Positions 56,001-64,000 of a DNA stretch of 64,000 nucleotides are shown in pieces; position 1 is the first letter of the stretch, and the number at the start of each line of letters is the position of its first letter. The stretch is from assembly GCA_029204225.1 (NCBI GenBank), contig MU832207.1:18205-82204 (forward strand). The letters run 5' to 3'. This stretch comes from Diphasiastrum complanatum (lineage: Eukaryota > Streptophyta > Lycopodiopsida > Lycopodiales > Lycopodiaceae). The translations under genes were made by a program, and so were the position numbers. The notes below the pieces were generated by a model. That model worked only from the letters and a program-made list of their open reading frames with translations. It made no database searches and was not told where the DNA came from.

Positions 56001-56252
56001 AATGCATTTCTCAATGGTTAGCTTGAGGAGGAGATTTATATGGAGCAGCATCCAGGTTTTGTGAAGGAAGATGATGAATCAAAAGTTTGTCTTTTGTTCA
56101 AAAGTCTGTATGGACTGAAACATGCACCAAGGTCTTGGTATGCAAGGCTCAATTCCTATCTCATATCACTCAGATTTTATCTAAGTGAATATGACCCTTC
56201 TCTGTATTATAAGTTTGTAGATAACTTTGTAATTATTCTTCTCATCTATGTA
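53061..56252 (+). mobile_element. Copia element K, 5' LTR absent, cut at the RT active site
   Basis: Leader-like DNA with GAAGAAGAAGAAGAA at about 53067, then gag, protease, integrase and part of RT. No LTR is seen at its left edge, which adjoins element N. The right edge lies at YVD near 56250, where the inverted-repeat element begins. Confidence 0.75.
53240..56252 (+). pseudogene. Copia K gag-pol remnant
   Basis: Gag begins near 53250 (RLTSSNYAI-stop-KIRMESL, with a stop where W is expected) and is open from 53309 to 53800. A long open frame at 54127-55434 (435 codons) covers protease (RDSGASSHMSS), pre-integrase (WHKRLGHSNFKAMQ) and integrase. The first integrase aspartate is N (VHSNVHF); the others, LRSDSGGKY and NGVVESKNRT, remain. 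The integrase C-terminal part is FVGYASTKKAYKVYLPS. A linker with PRRSTRARSEPRRLTYDE lies at 55550. RT is broken at 55803 and 55880, then LYGLKHAPRSWYARLNSYL near 56110; it ends in LLIYVD at 56250, half way through the YVDD active site. Relatives: J, D and E share the SRLTYD-type linker. Confidence 0.85.
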
Positions 56253-56990
56253 GATGTTGAGGATATTTCCAACAAAGTGTAGATAAATAAAATCCTCCAA
56301 TAAAATGTGTTGCGAGGGCATGGCATCCTGCGTGTATAAGCCCATGGCCCAATGAGCACACAATTGAAGTTGTAAATAAAATAAACTTGACTTGGGCCTT
56401 GTAATTAAAATAAACTAGAGGCCCAATGTCATTTTTAAACTTAGATATCACTTTTTAGAGTTGGGTCCAAATTGGGACTCACATGAATCTTGTGATTTCT
56501 AATGTACTTTTTGTGGACCCTTGGATCAAGTTGGGTCCAAGATGAATGGCTAGAATCATTGTGAATATTAGCCAATAAAATTGAGGGGCAAGGGCCTTCC
56601 CCATTTTATAAAAAGACACCATTTGTACACTATTTCCATGCTTAATGAGAAGGAGAAAACTCTACCATTTTTGGAAGAGAAGCATCCTCATTTGCTATTC
56701 ACTACTTGCGATTGCTCTTGGTTGTGTTTTCTATTGCTTTCCATTTCCATGTTTTATTGTTTGCCATAGTGAATGTTTTTTCATTAGCAAGTATAAGGAG
56801 CATTTGAGCTATCATCCACCCTCACTCTCTTTCTCTCTCCTTCTCTTATCTTCTCAATCTCTTCTTCTCCATCCCTTCCCTTCAACCAAAACTATGATGA
56901 ATGTTAGTGTAGAGGAGTAGAGTTAAAGAGGAGTAGTATAGTGGTGAGTAGAGTTAAGGGAGAAAGTAGGAGTTTAACTAGAAGTAGCAT
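56253..56990 (+). repeat. Left arm of long inverted repeat
   Basis: Matches 60228-59492 on the other strand, ending AAGTAGCAT. Confidence 0.85.
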
Positions 56991-57073
56991 AGGTCCTGAT
57001 CATGCGGCGATCATGTGGTTCCTAGCCAGGTTACCATGAAGTATCAGAAGAGAACTGAAAAGATGAGAGCGGT

Positions 57074-59505
57074 ATGCTACTCTACAAGAAACTATGGAAG
57101 ATGCCATTAGGGAAGAGGATGAGGGCTCTGATGACGAATATCCTTTCACCCACACTCCTACTCCCTCGATCGCATCATCATCATCAAACACATCAGCTTT
57201 ATCCACAAAACTGTTGTTGGAGCAAATGGCAAAATTACACAAACAACAGATGGAGCAACTTACGGCGCAATTTGACCAGAAACTGAAGGCCTTACAAGGA
57301 ACTGTAGCAGTAACTCCACATCAACCGGAACCAACCCAGCTGTAGTATCCTCGACGAGAAAATGTATGGTGTTCAGTATGTCGTATCATGTGATGTTGCA
57401 TTGCACAGATGGCAGAATCTATGTATCAGTCTCAAATTTTGCCCGTTTAACCCCAGGGTTGTTCAACAGAAGAGAAGTCCCTATCAGACTTCTTATCCTT
57501 ATCATCAAGGGACACCTAACGCAGCACCAAGGTACGGCACACCCAATCAACCACAATGCATGGCCTTACCTGCTCCACCAGGGCCAGCCAATCAACAAGT
57601 GGCCCATGTAAACTTGACAACAACATAACAAGAATTGCAAATGTCACCTCAACCTGAGTAGCAACAGTGGTATGGACCAGATGAATCATTTATGGATCCT
57701 GCCATAAATGAATATGTATCGGCCTATGCAGCTCAAACTCAACGTCAAGGTGGAAGAAATTACGACTGCTACGGGTGTGGCGAGGGACACATAATTGTAG
57801 AATGTTCCTACAAAGGACAATATACAACCTCCTACCAGGATTGTCGTTATGGACATTGTTTCAAGAATTGTCCATTTAAACTTGGATCTAGTGCACCTCT
57901 TAACCTCATTGCCATACAACAATCAGCAGTTCCAGTGGAGATGCCATCGAAAGGACGACACGACTATGCTCTTGTGTTAGTTATCACGTGAACACAGAAG
58001 AGGAAGGAAGTGGCTCCCTCACCACCACCATCGGTCACTTACGACCAACCCTCAACTTCAGCGCCATATCCAAATGTGAGAGAAGAGAGAAGACAATACC
58101 AGAAAATAAGACACTGGGTACAAAAACCACAAGAGGACGAAAAGAGCAAGAACAAAACAATCCCACAGAACCTCCAGTCGGCAGCGATCAGGATCCACAA
58201 ACGGACTCACCACTGTGCACTGATCATAATGATCGGTTGCACCAACATGAACCACCTTTTCACATGGTGGAGCCTGCGGAACCATGCACTAAAAGGCTCA
58301 CACTCTTGCTGTCAAGCCACGTTAGTTTACCCCTCAGAGAACTACTGTGGATTGCACCACAAGCGAAAAGTCTTTTAGTTGAATGGGCCAAGGCGAATGA
58401 GGAGCCAGTAGCGCCTGAGCCCATCTATTGTGCTTGCTATGATATAACAAGTAACGTCCTCCACATCGGAGCAGCATGGGAAAGCGAGGAGCACAATATC
58501 ACTTTGCCAATCAAACACAAGAGATACGAGGACGAGGTGGCAGTGGTAGATAGAGGATCAGGTGTCAATCTGATCTCCACTACTTTGTATGAAAAATGGG
58601 GATTACAAGGATTGAAAAGTCCTCTGATCGAGTCCCGGCGGCTGGGCGCCATCAAACTAGCAGATCAATCCTGTGTGAAGCCAAAAGGTGTAGTTGTTGA
58701 TATTCTCGTAAGGATAGCAGACATGCAGTATGTGATTACTTTTGTGGTCATGGATATACCTGAATCTCCATCTGCATAGCGTATTTTATTGGGAAGACCA
58801 TGGTTGAGAGCTGCACAAGTAGTACACAATTGGGGTACAGGGAAACTCACCTTCGAGAATAGAGAACAGGGTGTAAAGGTAGATCCAACCACATGGGCGG
58901 TGAAACCTATTGCACTCAAAGCTGATGATAGATCATCCACGACAGATCATATGATTGACCGCCCAAGGCCAGCCAAGGGAGGTCACTATCATTCAGAGAT
59001 GGATGTCATGAGATGGACGGATGCATTAGCAACTATTGACTGTCAGGCATGTCAATATGAATCAGATCCAGAACCGAGTACATCTTCACCCAAATGTTAC
59101 ACTATGGACACACCAATCACATATGGAGTGAATATGATAAACGTAGCATGGCTGTCAGCGGAGCCGATTGAGAACCCAGTGGACGATGATCTAGTCCCTT
59201 GGCAACATGCTCCAACTTATAATAAGGAGATTGAGCTATCAGATTAACAAGTCCTACACCACATGGACCCAGATCATTATGGAACCAAGAAGGTACCAGC
59301 TCAACCACTACAAAGGTCTGCTATGGCGAAAGTCTCAAGGATCGAACCACCCAAGGCAGCTGCGAGTAAGAAGAATCAGTTGAAGCAATGCTACAACCAG
59401 GTGATCCGATGGAGTGACCTATCCACAGAGGCAATAGCTACAGTAGACGTTGATATTTGCAACCATGAGGCGAATGTCATAGCAGTGCATAGATGCTACT
59501 TTTAG
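57074..59505 (+). pseudogene. Gypsy-type gag and aspartic protease remnant
   Basis: The start (57094) is acidic, then a helical LLEQMAKLHKQQMEQLTAQF stretch. A knuckle at about 57765 reads CYGCGEGHIIVEC, one residue short of the normal CX4H spacing, followed by a second degraded one (YQDCRYGHCFKNC). The frame from 57988 to 58779 contains the retroviral-type protease: VAVVDRGSGVNLIS near 58545, where the usual D-T-G is D-R-G, then a stop and ILLGRPWLRAAQVV (58785), the typical flap/C-terminal motif of Gypsy proteases. A tail to 59247 and 59505 has no RT or integrase. In an intact element these would be capsid and protease. The substituted threonine and the stop at 58777 suggest inactivity. Confidence 0.72.
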
Positions 59506-60228
59506 TTAGATTCCTACTTTCTCCCTTAACTCTACTCACCACCTTACTACTCCTCTTTAACTCTACTCCTCTACACTAACATTCATCATAGTTTTGGTTG
59601 AAGGGAAGGGATGGAGAAGAAGAGATTGAGAAGATAAGAGAAAGAGAGAGAAAGAGAGTGAGGGTGGATGCTACCTCAAATACTCCTTATACTTGCTAAT
59701 GAAAAAACATTCACTATGGCAAACAATAAAACATGAAAATGGAAAGCAATAGAAAACACAACCAAGAGCAATAGCAAGTAGTGAATAGCAAATGAGGATG
59801 CTTCTCTTTCAAAAATGGTAGAGTTTCCTCCTTCTCATTAAGCATGAAAATAGTGTACAAATGGTGTCTTTTTATAAAATGGAGAAGGCCCTTGCCCCTC
59901 AATCTTATTGGCTAATATTCACAATGATCTAGCCATTCATCTTGGACCCAACTTGATCCAAGGGTCCACAAAAAGTACATTAGAAATCACAAGATTCATG
60001 TGAGTCCCAATTTGGACCCAACTCTAAAAAGTGATCTCTAAGTTTAAAAATGACGTTGGGCCTCTAGTTTTATATCAATAACAAGGCCCAAGTCAAGTTT
60101 ATTTTATTTACAACTTCAATTGCGTGCTCATTGGGCCATGGGCTTATACACGCAGGATGTCATGCCCTTGCAACACATTTTATTGGAGGATTTTATTTAT
60201 TTACACTTTGTTGGGAATACCCCCAACA
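59492..60228 (-). repeat. Right arm of long inverted repeat
   Basis: Inverse of 56253-56990; small frames on it (59714-59902) mirror those of the left arm (56581-56769) and are not genes. Confidence 0.85.
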
Positions 60229-60239
60229 TGACCCACGAC

Positions 60240-63200
60240 CTAAAGTAGTGCCGGTCCCTCGGCACTCTGCCGGTTTAGTAGAGCGTTCTCTTGGACCGCC
60301 TCTGGTGGATGAGATATCCCGTAATGTCTTCCATGAAGTTGAGACGGTCCAGTTTCTTCGAGTCCTTTGGTGTGTGGAAGGACTTGTGAACTCCTGTCAA
60401 CCATTCTTGATCCACCCATGCTTGGAATCGTTTCGTCACCAAGGAATGCAGCTCGGTAATATACGCGAGTGACTGGCAGCTGGTCTTCGACTTTGTCGGA
60501 AGCGAGCACCTTATTTGTATCAAAGAATATGGAGGGAAGAAAATCATCCCATTTTGTTTCAATGCCCATTAAATATTCCAAGTCCCCGCCGTAAGTGACT
60601 GTCGCGCGGACTGTGGGATCGAGGCAATTGATGTAGTGGCTGGCAAATGCGAAGAGAGCCCTTCTGGCGTCTACATCTGTTGTCCACCCATATTCGGATT
60701 TGTTGATTGGCCAGTTGAAATTGTTGAGTGTGATCTGGTCCAGAGGAGTGCACATTCCGCCCATTTGAATCTTCTTGGACATGGCAGGAAATGCGCGTTC
60801 ACCCATAACTATTGTGGACTCGTCACGTAAGCTCTGATGGTCGTAGGGTCTCTCTCAAATAACTGTTGTCGCCACTCCGATTGTGGTTGGAGGGTGGGTA
60901 AGGGCTTGCAGTTCTTTTTCCTTGATGGTCTGAGTTGAGAATGATAACTGCCAGCCGCCTCTTGATGACTTCTGGGGATATTTGGATAAAAATTCATTAA
61001 TGTTCTCCTCCATGGATTTTGGTCTTCGGAAGGCCCGGCTGGCAGATATCATTTGTGACCCTCTGGATGATGTTGTTGGGCCCTGGCTGGTGGTTGCGCC
61101 TTGGCTCTGGTCGCACATCTTAGCGGCCGCATCTATCGGCCCTTGGTCCTGGCCTTCGGACCTTTGATCTAGTTGAAATCCCCCTGTTGTCTGCTGGCTC
61201 TGGTCTTGGATGGTACTAGCCTGTGCAGCGTCAAAATTAGGTGGCAGTGGAATTACCATGGGGGAGGGCTGGGCCTTCGTTTCCATGTATTTCTGGCATG
61301 TCTTGAGAGCTTGCTTGGCCTGGGCGAGCTCTTGCATTGCGCTTGCCCGATACTTATTGAACTCCATTTGGTAGCTGTTCAGAGTTTGGCTATAAATCTG
61401 CACCTGACACCCTAGAAGATTCATATCTGATTGGGAAAGCGACCTTGTGTCCGGTGTAGATTGAGCTAACTAGACGAGCTTCTCATCTTGTAAGACCTTA
61501 ACCTCCATTCCCAGGCGCGTGTTCTCTGCTTCCAAAAGTGTAAGTTGCACTTGGATGGGAGAAATCCGTGCGAGCAGTCGAGAAAGACAGGCTCAAAATG
61601 GACTGGCATTAGAAACGGGCCTTTCCGCACCTTTGTAGAGGCCTCCATCAATGCTTTGGAGAGGCTTTGAATATCCTTGTTTAGGCCCTCCTCCTTCTGC
61701 TGCAACTTGGCAATCTCCTAGTGCCCTGCTTGTTCGTGTTTTTGAGCTAGAATCAGCTCTTGCTGCAGCTTGGTGAGGTCTCCTCGCAGTTTTGTATTAT
61801 TTGTTGCCAACTGTAGTACCCTGCTTTCCAAAATAGCTTTGGCTGCCACCGCATCCAAGATGTAATTTCCTAGGGTTTGGTACGTCGTCGTTAGATCCGT
61901 GAGAGCAGCTGGTACACTGGCACTGGTAGGGGCTTGTGTTGTATCGGCCCCAACAACTTGTGGAATTCCGTTGTCATTGTTCTCGATCAAGTTTTCATTG
62001 ATCCTGATGCCATCTAGGGCAGTAGGGTCAGCTCGATCTGGTGATGCTACAAAAACTATTTGTACAAATGCGTCATCAGACAGCGGTTGGCTGCCCTCGG
62101 CAACCTTTGGCGAAGCGGGTGGGGTGTGAGAAACAACTGTGAAAACAGGGGCGATGATGGTTTGTCCGAACGAGAGGATGGGAGGAACAGTGGGGAACTG
62201 AAGGGTGGTGTGGAGTATGGAAGAAGGTGAAGATGGAGCAAAAATTGTTTGGCGTGAGAGTAAAAAATTGATCACTTGCATCCATGCCAGAGTGTCGGGG
62301 GACAGTTGTGAATCAAAAGGGTCGAATGTGAGAGGAGCAACGGTGGTGGCAGGAGTAATGGAGGATGAGATGGTGATGGATGGAGCAGTGGACATTGGAA
62401 GAGAAGTAGGAGTAATATCAACAGAAGAAATGGGGATGGAGATAGAAACAGATGGGGATAGAATAGGAAGAGAGGTAGCGATAACAAAAATTGGAGTGGG
62501 GGATTGCACGGAAGACGAAGTGGCAGTGGTTGATGGAGTAGTTAGTGTGGTAGTGGAGACATGTCGTCGGGTAACAGGTGGAGATGTGGATGCAGAGATA
62601 GTGCCACGCATTCGTTTGCTGGCCGTTGTGTTAATGACTACAGGTTGGGATGAGGTAGATGCTTGAGATGGTGGGTAAAGGTTAGTATGTGGCACAAGGG
62701 TAGATAGGAGGGATGAGCATTGGAAACCGCACACTTTTGTCTCAAGAAGTGCGCAGGCAAAGTTACCCAACAGGGGGCCTGCTGCAATTCGCTCACAGTT
62801 GTTGGGTTTGATGGAGTTTATTAGTTCTCGAATGAGGAAGCTATGCCAGTCATATGGCACAATGGAAGAGTTAGGAAATTCCCGAAAGGATTCCACTATC
62901 TGACTTAGCAACGTGGACTGGATTCTGTCGAAATGTTGAAATAACTAGAAAGTTATTCAACAGATGTGCAGTTGCCTGGATGACGGGTTCCGTGATAGCT
63001 TCTATCAGGTAACCATTGTTAGTCTAGATGGGGACTTTTGGTGTGGTTTGGGTGAAGAATGGTTTGATCAGAACTTTGGCGTGGCGATGGGAGATGGATT
63101 GACGATCACCGGACATAATGCCAATGGTGATCAGTGAGTCGGCGTTAATCCTGACCTTGTACATGGTACCTTGGTACAGGAAGTGGAAACGAGCCTTGTC

Positions 63201-63420
63201 CTCGTCCCAAGTGGTGTAAGTGTGAAGGGCGAGGCCCATGTTAATCTCAGAATGGAAGAGCGCCGAATAGAAACCCATTGCTTCAAGGAGAGGCCCGACT
63301 GTCTGCAGCCATGGTTGGATCAAAGTGTCAGAGGGTAGAGGCCAAATCTGCGTGGCCTCGAGGGATGTCATGCTGGATCACCTATTTGGTGCCAGAGTCT
63401 TCAAAGGATGAGGAGGCCAT
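60240..63420 (-). pseudogene. Large unrecognised gene, GC-richer than its surroundings
   Basis: A chain of minus-strand frames reads as one broken protein of about 1000 residues. An ATG at 63420 (MASSSFEDSGTK) or 63371 starts a globular part (LQTVGPLLEAMGFYSALF, LHTYTTWDEDKARFHFLYQG). After a frameshift near 62920 comes SFREFPNSSIVPYDWHSFL. A serine/threonine/proline-rich region follows (62700-62100), then coiled coil (LRGDLTKLQQELILAQKH, near 61770; AQKLA-like helices near 61330), and a C-terminal part with ARRALFAFASHYINCLD and FLPSIFFDTNK (60670-60500). Base composition and codon use are clearly GC-richer than in the Copia regions. I do not recognise it; it could be a plant-specific mobile-element structural protein or a host pseudogene. 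Confidence 0.45.
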
Positions 63421-64000
63421 ATTAGCAATGATGATTAGTGGTTGAAAAAGTCAAAAAAGTAGAAAAACGGTGGAAAGTGGAAGGAAATAGTCGAAAACTG
63501 AGAACAATGAGTGTTGGGTGACAATGATTGTAGTTCAGAGCGCAGATCGGTGTTTGATATGAGCAGATGATAGCTGGTAGGAAGTTTGGTTGAAAACATA
63601 AAACTTGGTATTTTCAGTGGAAATTTCGGTAGAGCTTCGCTAGCAAAGGTGACAAATGACTCGAATTCAGCCCTTATATAGCGGAATTTAGAGTGCGTAT
63701 TAGGTGAAATTCACTTTCCCTTGTTCAGTTCCACCCAAATTTTGGCAGACACCTTATTCACAAAATTCTAAGACCTTAGAAAAGTCTGCGAGAGTTCAGA
63801 AGGTGATTTGACTGCTATGTGAAGGTTCTGCGAGCGTTCAAGCTGTCTGCGAGGGGTTCAACTCTCGCAGGAAGTGATCTCTCGCACAACTTGTTCTTGT
63901 GATTGGATTTTCAAGATCAGACCATATTTCAAGATAATTTCATTGCTCTAATTCCATTTAGGCACACTTGTGAGAGTTGGTAAATTGATCTTGATGCTCT
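63421..64000 (-). promoter_or_regulatory. Upstream region with TATA box and repeated TCTGCGAG motif
   Basis: On the minus strand a TATATAAG box lies at 63673-63680, about 255 bp upstream of the ATG at 63420. Further upstream the sequence TCTGCGAG followed by GTTCA-like DNA repeats near 63786, 63826 and 63847, with inverse CTCTCGCA copies near 63873 and 63890. This fits either a plant promoter or an LTR. No further gene is seen to the window end. Confidence 0.45.

Larger units (their letters stand above)
56253..60228 (+). mobile_element. Gypsy-like gag-protease region between 738-bp inverted repeats
   Basis: Left arm 56253-56990 and right arm 59492-60228 are inverted copies. Each has an LTR-like outer end (TGTTGAGGATATTTCCAACA on the left; TGTTGGGGGTATTCCCAACA read inward on the right). 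The left arm has a TATA-like TTTTATAAAAAG at about 56605. True LTRs would be direct repeats, so this is either an inverted pair of LTRs from rearrangement or a long-TIR element that took up Gypsy sequence. It interrupts Copia K. Confidence 0.75.

Noticed and set aside
62205-62666. 153-codon plus-strand frame rich in E, G and V
   Set aside because: It is antisense to the Ser/Pro/Thr-rich stretch of the minus-strand gene at 60240-63420; its odd composition is explained by that.
63376-63396. TGGTGCCAGAG on the plus strand resembling a Gypsy primer-binding site
   Set aside because: It overlaps the start of the minus-strand gene, has no LTR end before it and is too short to be convincing.

Overview
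This window looks like AT-rich, repeat-filled nuclear DNA from a land plant with a large genome. The evidence is nested Ty1/copia LTR retrotransposons primed by initiator tRNA-Met (TGGTATCAGAGC-type primer sites after the LTRs), a Gypsy-type gag-protease fragment, MITE-like DNA and spliceosomal introns. I cannot name the species. No ordinary host gene is certain. Almost every coding stretch belongs to a mobile element, and most are broken.

The most interesting part is a cut-and-paste-type DNA element seen in two main colinear copies. Copy 1 (+) starts before base 1 and appears to run to about 13.7 kb, interrupted by Copia element A. Copy 2 (-) is compact, 21933-26839, bounded by inverted repeats beginning CATTAGGG. 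Both copies carry, in the same order and on the same strand, (i) a multi-exon DDE-like transposase of a family I cannot name, with a D-L-K ... HPCxxC core, and (ii) a fusion gene. The fusion has a histone H3-like N-terminus (TKQTA tail, then a recognisable histone fold ending AKRVTIMPKD), a proline-rich linker with a basic patch, and a C48/Ulp1-like SUMO-protease domain (DHWSLYVL ... QQVDFVSCGW). The two copies carry different disabling lesions, so an intact ancestor is likely. A degenerate motif near GCGCGTTGATCCGATATT is scattered, in both orientations, through the non-coding parts of these copies. A third, partial copy lies at 32.3-33.3 kb, and a related MITE at 17.6-18.0 kb.

Layout: 0-3.4 kb transposase copy 1 plus an opposing unknown gene; 3.4-8.1 kb Copia A; 8.1-13.7 kb unknown small genes, the motif field and H3-Ulp1 copy 1; 13.8-15.2 kb LTR fragments (B, M); 15.2-31.5 kb Copia E, interrupted by Copia D (which holds a MITE, Copia C and DNA transposon copy 2) and by the coding-poor LTR element F; 31.5-34.7 kb an LTR fragment (G), transposase copy 3 and Copia-like debris; 34.7-39.5 kb LTR element H with 837-bp LTRs and a CTATC target duplication; 39.5-53.1 kb an inverted H-related copy (N) split by Copia I, itself split by the young, intact Copia J (1316-codon gag-pol, LTRs almost identical); 53.1-56.25 kb Copia K; 56.25-60.23 kb a Gypsy-like gag-protease region between 738-bp inverted repeats; 60.24-63.42 kb a GC-richer unrecognised minus-strand gene with its own TATA-containing upstream region.

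Elements D and E lack reverse transcriptase and RNase H and share a replacement 3' segment. Together with their J-like LTR starts and polypurine tracts, this suggests they moved as passengers of J-like autonomous elements.
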